NCBI GenBank assembly: GCA_028571685.1
Contig: CM053162.1
Coordinates: 9,676,001 to 9,740,000, forward strand
Direction of reading: 5' to 3'
DNA length: 64,000 nt
Origin: Heterohyrax brucei
Lineage: Eukaryota; Chordata; Mammalia; Hyracoidea; Procaviidae
The translations under genes were made by a program, and so were the position numbers. Under the pieces are notes generated by a model. It worked only from the letters and a program-made list of their open reading frames with translations. It was not told the DNA's origin and made no database searches. This document shows, one piece after another, positions 1 through 9,345 of this stretch; the stretch's first letter is position 1; every line of letters starts with the position of its first letter.

Positions 1-479
1 TTTTTGTTGTTGTCATTTTGCTTTTTTATGATTTTTTTTTAATGTCTTTGGGTCACTTACCAATTACTTTATCTTTTTATTGATTGTAGATTTGCTTGTT
101 TTGTCCTGCTTTTTTGTTTTATTTGGTTATATCTGGGAAGCTGGGCTAAGCATTCTTTGTTGTTTGCTAATCTGTTGGTATGATATTTCTTACTACCTTG
201 TCCAACTGGTAGGATCAGCCACTCAATTATGGTGCAGTAGGGCTGATCTAGTGGAAGAGGAGGACTTGCTATGGGTCATTTGCAGCATATACTGGGGCTG
301 ATACAGCAGAGTGAGGGTCAGGCAGTGCAGGGTATTTTGGTCCATACCTGCGCTGCTTAGAGCTGTGGTGCTCAGCATGTGGCACAGACAGAAAGGAAGG
401 AATTGGAGGATGTGATTTTTAGAGCTAAACGGGTGTGGAGAAGAAGAGAAAGAAGACAGAGAAACGGAAGCAAAAACAT
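1..479. other. Unclassified flank, possibly repeat-derived
   Basis: No gene is visible. The left part is T-rich; the right part becomes purine-rich and grades into the tandem repeat that follows. Phrases such as GGCACAGACAG recur in the next block, so this may be the leading edge of the same repeat, perhaps an old L1 5' region. That assignment is a guess. Confidence 0.25.
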
Positions 480-975
480 CAAAAGAAAAGAAGTATAAAA
501 GATGTCATGGGAGTCTGCCACTGAAGTGGCACAGACCTGGGGAAGCAATATGCTGGAATCTTTCTAACCAGGTGGTATGGCACAGCCTGCCAAGAAGGGC
601 AGAGTTGGTACATGGGCATGAGATAGGAAAGGAAGGAACAGAACGATAAGAAACTGGAAAAAAAAAAAAAAAAGAGCAAAGGAGAAAGGCACACATGGTC
701 AGGTGGTAGGGAGAAAGAAAAGGAAATTTGAGAGATAGAAGAAACCAAAAAATGAAGTGGAAAAAAAATGCTCCAAAGGAGCTCATCAGAAGTGGCTCCC
801 CACCTAAGTGGTGCAGCACAGCCCTTCAAGAAGGAGCTGAGATGGCACAGACTGGCAGGTGTTTGGGAAGGGTAAATAAAAGTGGTAGAGACAAGAAATG
901 GATGCAAAAAAATGCCCTAAGGGAGCCCACTGGCATGGAACATGGACCAGAAAGCAGTTCCCCAACCAAGAGATG
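480..975 (+). repeat. Degenerate tandem repeat, about three units
   Basis: Three diverged copies of one motif follow each other near 500-625, 768-870 and 908-975. Each starts with an ATG(C/T)-CC-AAGGGAGC-like core, then a GTGGCACAGAC-like core and an ACCAAGTGGTGCAGCACAGCC-like core. The units are separated by A- and AGAAA-rich spacers, including a run of A at 660-673. The arrangement resembles the monomer arrays in some L1 promoters, but no L1 coding region follows, so the class is uncertain. Open frames crossing it are by-products of the low complexity. Confidence 0.45.
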
Positions 976-2532
976 TATATTTGCAACATTATCAATCATT
1001 ATGCAGGAGCAATAGGGTTTACATTTAACGTTGTGAATCTCATGTTCAGAAAATAGCAGTTAAATTCCACCTAGAGGCAGGGAAGTTACTAGGAGTACGG
1101 TTATTCTGAATATTAGGTTATTCTGAATATTAGCAAGGCATCTAAACCAGTTTCTGCCAATTTCTTCTAGTTTTCAGGCAGCAATTAGGGAGAGTGGAGC
1201 CAGAATTTTAGAGTAAAATTATGGCCTGTGACAAGCAAAGAAACCAGGATCCTAATGTAAAGCTACAGGGTATGTGAATAAAACTGCTTGATGCAGTGAG
1301 ATTCTCTCAGACTGGGGATCTCTAACTTGCTTACCTGGGTGCATGGAGAAATGGTAATCCTAGAAAAGGTGTCAGTTTGGAGTGAGACTAATTTTTTAAC
1401 ATAATCGAGATGATCTAATAATGGAGCAAGGCTGATTTGTGCACTAATAACCTCTCCACTCTTGTAATTATTCAAGTTAGTCTAGGTATCTTCCTAATAA
1501 GTATAAAGACTACTTGCTCTGTAATAAGTTTTGAACTAAATAACTAAGTTTCCTTTCAGTGCTAATGGTCTGCCACAAGAATGTGGCATTTTTGCCAAAA
1601 ACTGGTCCTCAAAACAGCTCATGGCAGAAATAAAACCCTATTGGCCTGCAATTTCAATTGTTCAGAATCACCCTCACTAGGCTGATGATTAAACATTCTT
1701 CACATGGTTTATGTTTGTTTGTATCACCTGTGCCCAGGATCCTGGTTTCATAAAATCCTCCCGTTAGTATTATTTAACCTAGTGTCAAAGAAAGGTGCGT
1801 ATGTTACAGTAGCATAAAAGCAAGTCTCTGCTAGCCTGGGAGTAAACAAACGGGAGGACGCAGAAGCAACAGACACAGACCCTGCTCAAAGCCAAACAGA
1901 GAAGAAGGTTCCTGCAATAGTTAACCTTTGTAATTTGTTTGACATCTCCAAGTCTAGCGCTGTATCCACTAGGGTTCAACATTTGTTGGTAAATTAATTC
2001 TCCAGAGCTGGGATGGTGGTGGACTCAAAGGACGATAAAAATCCTAGGTGTAAGATCACAATGCCAAAAACACAAAAGGGAGGAAAAGGAAAAAGAGACA
2101 AGGAAAGTTAATGTGTCTGTGTGTGTGTGGTTTGTGTTGTGTCAGCACTGCTTATTTTGTGAGAGACAGCTGCCATCTCAGTCCCTAGAGAAATTATTAG
2201 TAAAGGCCTGTTAAATGTGGTCTTTTCCTGATTGCCCTAGGAAAGGTAGACTGCAGATATGTTTAACTACTTTATTCCCATTCTGATTCTTCGCTGTTTA
2301 CCTTGTTCATTCACACCCAACAAGGGCCTCAAGCTCCTGCCCCTTCCTCTGCCTTACTCGCTCTCCTGGATGCCATTGCTCTCCTGGAGATAAGCACTCA
2401 GTCTTCTTCCAATTCCCCTTCAACACTCAGCACAAAACTTTCTGGACCTAATTCTAACCTGATTTTCCTAATCTCTGAATGGGAATAACAAAAATTAGGT
2501 TGTGAATAACAACAAAATCTGTGTATTGCAGT
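976..2532. other. Gene-free upstream flank
   Basis: I see no gene, and no repeat that I can name. A short TG-rich tract lies at 2108-2140. A pyrimidine-rich stretch at 2330-2430 contains short open frames without any recognisable protein features. Confidence 0.4.
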
Positions 2533-2735
2533 CACTGGGTGGTGCAAATAGTAAACAGCTCAAGTATTAGCTAAAAGCTGCTCTTTGGAACTAACCCAGA
2601 GGTGCCTCAGAAGACAGTCTTGGCAATCTGCTTTGGAAATGTCACAGCTTTGAAAACCCTAAGGAACAGTTACACTCTAACACATGGGGTCGCCAAGAGT
2701 CAGCATCAACTCCAGGGCAGCTGGCAACAATAACC
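2533..2735 (+). mobile_element. AfroSINE, old long subtype
   Basis: The copy starts CACTGGGTGGTGCAAATAGT and has the cores CCCAGAGGTGCCTC, GAAGACAGTCTTGGCAATCT and GGGGTCGCCAAGAGTCAGCA, ending in GGCAGCTGGCAACAATAA. This is the tRNA-derived AfroSINE layout with the extra middle segment of older subtypes. It is diverged, and it lies about 1.5 kb upstream of the CpG island. Confidence 0.75.
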
Positions 2736-3949
2736 TCAGGATTACTTTGGGATTAAATAACATACACACATGAAAATGTATAACAAAGCACAACTACATA
2801 TAGAAGGTGTTTACTGTCATCTCTAAAGACAGTTGTTAGAATGAGGGTGCTTAGCTGCCTCTTTCTCAGGGAGAGGGTTAGTGTGATACGTTGCCTGGCG
2901 TCTCAGAAGAAACAGCCACTTTGTTGGCCGTCAGCCCACCTTGCACAAAGCTTTCTGGAGCAAAGTTTTCAATTTTAAAAGCTAGGGGCTTAGGAAAACA
3001 ATGTATGGAAAGGAAGGGCACTCAAGGGGTATGTTCCCACCCTCCCACTGCTTCCACCCATCACCCACAAGAAGGCTTCTCCTCTGTACCGGTTGTGTGC
3101 ATACTCAGGGCACTCAAGTCAACCACCCAGCCTCGGGAAGCTAAAACTAGGGGAACTGGGAACTTGAACACTTTTAAAAAGACTGGTCTGTGACCAAGAA
3201 CTTGGAAAAGCACCCAAGCAGTGCACTTTGGGCTCTACAATTTGCCCTAAACTGATAGGCCAGGGTGCTGAGTCGGTAGGTGATGCTGTAATAAAATGAT
3301 AGCTTCACAGTGGTAGAATGAAGCATTTGTTGCTTTTGGAGCAGCACTAGGTCCCTGTCCCCGACCCGCCCCAACTTGTCGTGTTGGGGAAAGGAGAGGG
3401 ACTTCCAAGTCGGCTCTCCAGTCGTTGAAAAACTGCTCATCCTGCCAGGTCGGAGAGTAGAAGGCCAGAGTAACCTTAAGGCGCTGTGAGAAGGCCAGGA
3501 GAGCAAAAGTGGAGCCAAATCCAGGGTATCTGTACAAGGACTTGGGTCTGCAACGAATGTGGGCGCGGGATCCCGCTACGTTCTCTCCGCTCCCACCTGT
3601 CAGAAGGGCACAGTCTTCGCAGGCCCCCATCTCCGTGTATTAAAAACGGCCAGACTACTTGCGAACACACCTCACTGCACTGTAGTGTTTCCTTCCTAAG
3701 CCCGTCACAAAAGCCGTTCTAGAAAATAAACGCATCTTTCATTTTTTATTGAAATTTTTAAAATGCAAGAAGCGTGAACGATGACAACAAATTTAATCCA
3801 TAAGCCTAAGTGGGGGGCTGTCTGAGAAGGGCGGTTACAGGAAGGGCAAACTAGGTAGGGCTGAAGCAGCTGTTGAAGTCTGCATGTGTGCACCTACGTA
3901 CAAAATGCATAAACAGGGTCAAAACACACGCGCTTATGTGACACTGGCT
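2736..3949. other. Upstream flank of the CpG-island promoter
   Basis: Probably single-copy sequence. GC content rises after about 3350, with scattered CpGs at 3360-3620. No exon is convincing on either strand. The possible donor on the - strand at about 3598 (CAG|GTGGGA) is weak and has no supporting exon. Confidence 0.4.
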
Positions 3950-4139
3950 CCACAGTCTCAGGCAACGGAACCCAACCACACTTTCAGCCCCTTCTGCCTA
4001 GCACTTCCTGCGCCTGCGCGACAAACACGTTTCTGCCCAGGCCCCGACGCTCCGCCCCAGAGCTTTGCCGTCCCGCCCACCTTTCCCCTCCTCCCCCTGT
4101 CGCCTGCGCAAAGCATTGTGGGACACAAACAAAGTGCCC

Positions 4140-4673
4140 CCCAAACAGGCTGGAGTGAGCAGAGCGGCAACGGCGGCGGCTCCCGCCCGCACGCGCGCGG
4201 CGGCGGCTCCCCCTCCCCAACCTCCCCTCCCCTCCCCTCACTCCCTTTCCCCTTCCCCACCCCGCCCCGCCGGGAAGACGCGAGCCGTCGCCGCGCTTCT
4301 CAAACCGCTGCCTGCCCTCGGCCAACCGCCCCCAACGGCCGCCAGCGCGCGGCTCTCTAGTCCCCGCTTGCTCCTCCCCTCTGGTCCCTCCACCCGGCGG
4401 GGGGTGCTTCCCTACCCACCCACTCCGCACTCTCCCACCGCAGACACGCGGCTCGTCTCTGCCGCCATGCCCCAACCACAGGCTGTCCACGGGCCTAGGC
4501 GCGGCGGCCCGAGATAGGGTCTCTCAGCTCCCGGGGGAGGAGAGAAGGGAGCAGGCGGCGCGCTCCGCCCCTCCCCCCGGGCTGTCGCCGCCGTCGCCGC
4601 CACCTCTCTTCAGCCTGGCGGGGAGGAGGAAGAGGAGCACCAGGCCTCCGGGCCCCGGCACCGCCACCCGCAG
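4140..4673 (+). other. Probable untranslated first exon of an unidentified gene
   Basis: The right end is set by CCCGCAG|GTAATGG, a near-consensus 5' splice site with the intron starting at 4674. CpG density falls soon after. The left end is only a guess: transcription from a TATA-less CpG island probably starts at several points downstream of the ZNF143-like site at 4113-4123. GGC-repeat tracts (for example 4168-4178 and 4197-4207) and CCG/CGCCGC tracts near 4584-4603 are typical of GC-rich 5'UTRs. No long frame with codon-like composition runs into the donor, so the exon is read as 5'UTR, with the coding start in a later exon beyond this window or not recognised. Proline- and arginine-rich open frames in all frames here reflect GC bias. 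I do not recognise the gene. Confidence 0.6.
4467..4517 (+). CDS. Upstream ORF in the first exon, 16 codons
   Basis: An ATG in a strong Kozak context (GCCGCCATGC) opens a frame of 16 codons ending in TAG at 4515-4517. The peptide reads MPQPQAVHGPRRGGPR. It ends 156 bases before the splice donor, so it would be complete within the first exon. An upstream ORF with this context would be expected to reduce initiation at the main start codon, or to allow regulated reinitiation (known for uORFs). Whether the transcript start lies upstream of it is inferred. Conservation in other mammals is the deciding test. Confidence 0.35.
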   Translation: MPQPQAVHGPRRGGPR

Positions 4674-5510
4674 GTAATGGGGACGGGGGCGAGTGGGGGA
4701 CTTGCGAGGCTCTCCGCGCCGCCCAAGCCTCGGGGTGTGCCCTCCGAGGGATTGACACGACGCGTCCCCTATCTGTGCTCTGGAGGCAAAGCAAAGCCTT
4801 GTCTGTCACCCCCATAAGCTTCTGGAGACACCCCACAGGGTCCCCTCAATGGCATTTAATCTTTAAGGGAGGAGACTGGCGTGGGGCGTCTCAGTCCGGG
4901 AAAAATTCCCGTCTCCGAGGTGGTTTCCAGCACCCTGACCCAGAGAAGGCAAAGGTGTTACCCTTTCTCACCTGGTGGGGTTTCCTGGTCGAACCAGGCA
5001 ACCTGAGACCAGACTCCTTTTATTATTCTCTTTCCTTCCTCCCCCTGCTGCCTTTTATTTGGTATAGGGAGCAAGAAGATGGTACTTGTAAAAAAAATAA
5101 GAAAGAAGCACCTCTTTTTCTTCTCCACCTGAAGCTCACTCTGCATCTAGTCATTTTACTGCTGGCCTAGCCAGAAAAAGCAGCTACCTGTGAGTGAAAT
5201 AACAACTACGTTAGAACTGAAGAAAGGAACTTACGTCCCTGAGTTCTGTGAACCACAACCGGAATTTAAAATAGAGCCCAGTAATTGTGTACTTTATTGG
5301 AACTTATCTTTAGAACTGAAGACAAAAAAAAATATCTTTTTTTTAATGTATAGTATCTGTTGGAGTCAGGAAAAAAAATTCTGTTTAATGACATCTTGTT
5401 AGTATTTTATTCAGATACAGCCTCGTAAACAAAGCAAACTACACAACTTGTTACGGCACATAGTTTAGATAGGCGAAGATTTTGTTGGTTTCCTTTTCCC
5501 TGGAGTTTCA
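4674..5510 (+). other. Start of presumed intron 1
   Basis: The sequence begins with the donor GTAATGGGGACGGGGGCGAG. GC-rich sequence continues to about 4790, then composition becomes ordinary. No acceptor-exon-donor combination is convincing. The open frame at 4775-5170 has no recognisable domain. Confidence 0.45.
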
Positions 5511-5638
5511 GTGGAAACCCTGGTAGCTAGTGGTGAAAAGCTACCTTTGCTAATCAGAAGGTCATCAGTTCAAATCCACAGGCGCTCCTTGGTAACTGTG
5601 GGGGGCAGTTCTGCTCTGTTTTTTAGGGTCGCTGTGAG
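5511..5638 (+). mobile_element. AfroSINE, left half of a head-to-tail pair
   Basis: Cores GTGGAAACCCTGGTAG, CAGTTCAAATCCACAGGCGC and AGGGTCGCTGTGAGT are present. It stops at GTGAGT, without the normal CGG-AATCGACTC tail, because a second copy starts there. Confidence 0.85.
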
Positions 5639-5808
5639 TGGAAATCCTGGTGGCATAGTGGTTTAAGTGCTATGTCGGCTATGCAAAAGGTCGGCAGTTC
5701 AAATCCTCCAGGCCCTCCTTGGAAACTCTGTGGAGCAGTTGTACCCTGACCTATAGGGTCCTTACGAGTGGAACCTGACTCGACGGCAGTGGAATTTTAT
5801 GAGTCGGA
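5639..5808 (+). mobile_element. AfroSINE, right half of a head-to-tail pair
   Basis: Starts GGAAATCCTGGTGGCATAGT, continues GGTCGGCAGTTCAAATCC, and ends CCTGACTCGACGGCAGTGGA. It keeps the whole tail and appears to have landed in the tail of the first copy. Confidence 0.88.
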
Positions 5809-6100
5809 AGCCACTAGACATTATTGGATTTGGTTTTTTTGGTCTTGAGGTTTCACTTGGAATTCTTGAATTACATTTTTTAAATATAAAACTTCGTTTC
5901 TTCCATTACTTCCCTTGATTTCCAATGTATAATATTTTATGTAGCTTTTTCATGACGGAATGTGAAAATAAGGAAAGGGATGTTTTCCTTTCATATAGTC
6001 TTGTAGAATGATCACATTGTATAAATTTTGAAAAACCAGATTTATTTTGTGCAATGCTGTGCAAGGCATTTTATGTATGTAATTTTTCTTAACTCTCAAA

Positions 6101-6433
6101 GACTCAAACAGCTTTGCATTAAAAATCGTATCTTCTTTCTTTGTATTCCTCCCCGCTCCTCCAGCTTTGCATTAAAATCCTACTTTTGTTTAGAAGTCGT
6201 AAGTAAACCCCATTCTGCCTGCATAGTAGAGCTTGTGTGAGCTCCCTGCTTATAAACCCCTTAAAAGTATCTTCGCCCCTCTCGTGGGGAGCAGTCTTGG
6301 CAACAGCATCTCCAACTGACTTACTTTCCTTGAGCAATGAAATAAAGGGGCTTTTCTGCCTTTCCACCTCCATCTCTCCATATTAGCCAATACTGGCTGA
6401 TAGGAGGCGCTAAGCAGTAACCTGGGGTTACCA
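6101..6433 (+). mobile_element. Solo LTR fragment of an endogenous retrovirus
   Basis: A TATA-like TATAAA is at 6251-6256 and a polyadenylation signal AATAAA at 6341-6346. These are followed by a pyrimidine-rich U5-like stretch and an end at CCA (about 6431-6433). The order of promoter box, then poly(A) signal about 90 bases later, then terminal CA is that of a retroviral LTR in + orientation. A related copy lies at 34066-34401. No gag, pol or env sequence adjoins it. Gammaretrovirus-like (class I) is my best guess. The left edge is uncertain. Confidence 0.6.
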
Positions 6434-6454
6434 CCTGGTAACATGAAAACAACT

Positions 6455-6575
6455 TAATGATGTAAATATTATTACTTGCGTTTTATAGATGAGAGAGAAA
6501 CTTAGTGGATATTAAGTGACATGCCTTGTCACAACTGGTAAGTGACAGAGGTGAGACATGAACCAGACAGAGTTC
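6455..6575 (-). mobile_element. MIR fragment
   Basis: TTTTATAGATGAGAGAGAAA, AAGTGACATGCCTTGTCACA and TGGTAAGTGACAGAGGTGAG match the antisense MIR core (GAGGAAAC...GGTCACACAGC...AAGTGGCAGAGC), in diverged form. MIR is an ancient mammalian tRNA-SINE. Confidence 0.6.
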
Positions 6576-6775
6576 CAGCAGAGCCTCAGTGACTCAAGGT
6601 TAAGTGGCTTAGCTGGTAACGCCAAAATTGTTGGTTCAAACCCACCCAGCGTTTCCATGGGAGAAAACCTGGTAATCTGCTTGTATGAAGATTGCAGCCT
6701 TGAGGGGGTTTTGCTCTGTCATACTGGGTTGCTGTGTGTTGAAAATTGACTCAATGGTACCTAACAACAATAGGT
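6576..6775 (+). mobile_element. AfroSINE, old long subtype
   Basis: GTTAAGTGGCTTAGCTGGTA, GTTGGTTCAAACCCACCCAG and the middle segment GAGAAAACCTGGTAATCTGC are visible. The end TTGACTCAATGGTACCTAAC-AACAA is the RTE-like tail variant. Diverged. Confidence 0.72.
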
Positions 6776-7426
6776 GCACTTTCTGTTGTACCTGTTAGTA
6801 AAGGGACAATTTTTAAAACTTTTTGATGAAAATATCCAATCATATAGAAGTTGGGGGAAAATATAGTAACTACCACCAAGGTTTAGTGATTAGCATTTTG
6901 TCATATTATGCCACCTCATTCTGTGTGTGTTACACACATGTATACACATGTATAAGTGTGTGTGTGTAAGCATTTAAAAGACAATTGCACTCAAATATTT
7001 CAGCATACATTTCTGAAAAGTAAAAATACTCCACTAACCCCATTATTATAACATCTATAAAAATTAAGATTTACAATACAGATTCAGATTTCCTCAGTTG
7101 ATCTAGAACGTCTGTGAGTGTCTCCCTCTGCACCTTCCAAGATTAATGCATTGCATTTAGTGATTATGCCTTTACTTTCTTAACAAACAAAAAACACCAT
7201 TCCTTCCACTTTTTTATTTTCCCAACACCTGAATGAGAGTCAAAGCATTTTGTCTTAAGACTTGCCCCGTATTCAACACTCGTTTGTGTCTTCATCGTGT
7301 CATTTAGTTTATGCATCTAGCCCTTTGCCTTTGCTGTTAACTGGAAATTAGGTCTAAAAGAAAGGTTTGATTAGCTTCAAGTAAATCTTTTTGGCAAGAG
7401 TATTTAATACATGATACTATGTACTT
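6776..7426. other. AT-rich intronic stretch
   Basis: No gene is visible. A short TG/CA-rich tract with CACACATGTATACACATGTA is at 6930-6970. Parts may be an old DNA-transposon or L1 relic, but I cannot name the family. Confidence 0.35.
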
Positions 7427-7562
7427 TGGAAACCCTGGTAACATAGTGGGTTAAGTGCTCACCGAAAGATCAGCAGTACAAATCTGCCAGGCGCTCCTTG
7501 GAAATTCTGTGGGGCAGTTCTCCTCTGACCTCTAGGGTCGCTGTGAGTTTGGTTTTGGTGTT
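7427..7562 (+). mobile_element. AfroSINE
   Basis: GGAAACCCTGGTAACATAGT, CAGGCGCTCCTTGGAAATTC and CTCTAGGGTCGCTGTGAG are present; the tail is cut to GTTTGGTTTTGG. Confidence 0.85.
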
Positions 7563-7584
7563 TCATTACGTACTTTAGAGAGTG

Positions 7585-7910
7585 GTGGCAGTTCATTGGT
7601 AGCGAACTGAGGTCACTTCCCTCCAATGCACCATATACCCAGCCACCACCTGTCAGTCAGTGAAGGCTTGTATGTTGTTATGATGATGAACAGGTTTCAG
7701 CAGAGCTTCCAGACTGAGATGGATTAGGAAGAGAGGCCTGTTGATGTACTTCCAAAGATCAGGCAGTGAAAATTCTCTGGATTGTAACTGCCTGATATAC
7801 AACTCATTATGGGAATGGTGCAAGACCAGGCGGCAATTCTTTGTGTCATGTGTGGTGAATCCATGAGTCAGGGCTAACTTGTTGGTAGCTAACAGCAGCA
7901 ACAACTTAGT
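7585..7910 (+). mobile_element. AfroSINE-related long SINE with RTE-like tail
   Basis: The order is CAGTTCATTGGTAGC, then CACCACCTGTCAGTCAGTGA, GGCTTGTATGTTGTTATGAT, AACAGGTTTCAGCAGAGCTT and GATCAGGCAGTGAAAA. It ends CCATGAGTCAGGGCTAACTT, then GGTAGCTAACAGCAGCAACA. This is the longer afrotherian SINE type whose last part mimics the RTE 3' end. It is roughly twice the length of the short AfroSINEs nearby. Confidence 0.65.
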
Positions 7911-7944
7911 ACTTGATACTGTACTGCCATACCAAAGTAAAAAA

Positions 7945-8118
7945 CACCCATTGCTGCTGAGTTGATTCTGACGCATAGCAACCCTGTAGGACAGAGTGTG
8001 ACTGTCTATAGGGCTTGCACGACTGTAGTCTTTACAGGAGCTTACTACCACCTTTGTCTTCCATGGAGCGGCTGTTAGGTTTGAACTGCCACCCTTTTGG
8101 TTAGAATCACTGTGCCTT
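7945..8118 (-). mobile_element. AfroSINE, antisense
   Basis: TTGCTGCTGAGTTGATTCTG and CATAGCAACCCTGTAGGACA mark the reverse complement of the tail. GGTTTGAACTGCCACCCTTT marks the reverse complement of the B-box region. An extra middle segment (CTTCCATGGAGCGGCTG) is present. Confidence 0.78.
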
Positions 8119-8403
8119 CATAATGTCAGATTGCCACATAAATGATGCTAAATGTGGCCACTTGATTAAAGTTGTGACTGCCAGATATCTATTACAAAGG
8201 TGTGGTTTGCCACTTTGTGATTAGCATATAATCCTGGAGTACAGATAGTTCCTAATTTAGGACCTGTTGTGGTTACAACAAACTGCATTTAGGGTTTTCG
8301 AGTGGGGGGTGTAGTTTGTTCGTTTTAAATACATTTTATCTTTAGTAATAGGTACTACATACAGTGTTGCAGCATGTAATTTGCTGGTAGTGTCCTTCTA
8401 AAA

Positions 8404-8562
8404 GGAAACCTTGGTAGCAGTACTGGTTAAGTGTTGCATCTACTAACCAAAGGGTTGGCAGTTCAGATCCACCAGGCATTCTTTAGAAACTATGGAGCAT
8501 TCTACCCTGCCCTATAGGATCACTATTAGTGGGATCAACTCAACAGTACTGGTTTTGGTTTG
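8404..8562 (+). mobile_element. AfroSINE
   Basis: GGAAACCTTGGTAGCAGTAC, GGTTGGCAGTTCAGATCCAC and CCCTATAGGATCACTATTAG, with a tail ending GGTTTTGGTTTGGT. Confidence 0.85.
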
Positions 8563-9094
8563 GTATTTGGGTCATTCTAAGATGTTCTCTCACAGATGTT
8601 CAGTGTTAAGGTATATAAAGATACTGATAATACAAGGTAGTAATGAAAACTAAAAAGGAGATAATTGATTTTTGTCAGCACCGAGTTGGAATGGAGTCGA
8701 GGACTATCTGTAAAGCTTAGACACCAAACAAATACCCTGTTTTGCCCTACTTTTTGCATAATGATTTCAGTACTTATTGATGACTGTTGTTTGAGTAAGT
8801 TATTTTAGTGGAGGTTTTCTGTAAGAAAGAACTTTTCATCAACTGAAGATGAACTGAAGTTCCTTTTAAAACGGTAGATTAATTACTTAGTTCTTCCCTT
8901 TAATAATATTAAGAGTAAAGAGTTAGTGTCTTACTCACCCCCACTGGTTGAGATTTTTTTTTTGAGGGGCTATCACTGTGGATTCATGGGTTTCTACTTA
9001 TCCATTGTTTTATAATCAATTACAGTAATTTTCCTTTTTTTTATGATCAGATTGTCCCAGATTTGGTCAGTAGGAGACCTTTTAAGCTGGCTCC
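8563..9094. other. AT-rich intronic stretch
   Basis: No gene or nameable repeat is visible. Confidence 0.35.
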
Positions 9095-9172
9095 TGTCTT
9101 GTTTTGACACCCCACTGTAGGGTCATTGTGAGTCACAATTAACTCAGCAGCAGTGGGTTTGGTTTGGTTTAC
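9095..9172 (+). mobile_element. AfroSINE 3' fragment
   Basis: Only the 3' half is present: CACTGTAGGGTCATTGTGAG, TTAACTCAGCAGCAGTGGGT and TTGGTTTGGTTT. Confidence 0.65.
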
Positions 9173-9179
9173 TCCTCAT

Positions 9180-9345
9180 GGGAGCCCTGGTGGTACAGTG
9201 GTTTAGAGATTGGCAGCTGATCATGAGGTCGGCAGTTCTAATCTACCAGTCACTGTTTGGAAACCTTGTGGGATATTTCTACACTGGTCTGTTGGATCAC
9301 TATGAGTTGGAATTAACTCGATGGCAGTGGATTTGTTTTACTTTG
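9180..9345 (+). mobile_element. AfroSINE
   Basis: GGGAGCCCTGGTGGTACAGT is the head. GAGGTCGGCAGTTCTAATCT and GAGTTGGAATTAACTCGATG follow. It lies only a few bases after another SINE tail. Confidence 0.87.

Larger units (their letters stand above)
3950..4790 (+). promoter_or_regulatory. CpG-island promoter
   Basis: This is the only long GC-rich, CpG-dense block in the window, and it has no clear TATA box. Visible motifs are an ETS-type CACTTCCTG at 4002-4010 that abuts an NRF1-type palindrome TGCGCCTGCGCG at 4009-4020. A second NRF1-like site is at 4100-4110 (TCGCCTGCGCA), followed by a ZNF143/THAP11-like GCATTGTGGGA at 4113-4123. GC-box-like CCCGCCC and CCCCGCCCCGCC runs are present. ETS, NRF1 and ZNF143 sites together are typical of broad promoters of widely expressed genes (known). 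Transcription to the right is inferred from the donor at 4674; activity in the other direction cannot be excluded. Confidence 0.85.

Noticed and set aside
1785..1982. 65-codon frame on the - strand and a tRNA-like phrase near 1955-1982
   Set aside because: No protein family, and the phrase TAGCGCTGTATCCACTAGGG is too short to assign to a SINE with confidence.
3590..3605. Splice donor on the - strand (CAG|GTGGGA), suggesting a bidirectional promoter
   Set aside because: Weak donor with no supporting exon features; kept only as a possibility.
3884..4836. Proline-, arginine- and glycine-rich frames on both strands, up to 168 codons
   Set aside because: They lie in the CpG island, where stop codons are rare. 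Several overlap one another on both strands and none shows a domain.
7427..7562. tRNA gene from A- and B-box-like motifs (GGTTAAGTGCT and GTTCAAATCC types)
   Set aside because: These are internal promoter remnants of tRNA-derived AfroSINEs. No copy folds into a tRNA with intact acceptor and anticodon arms.
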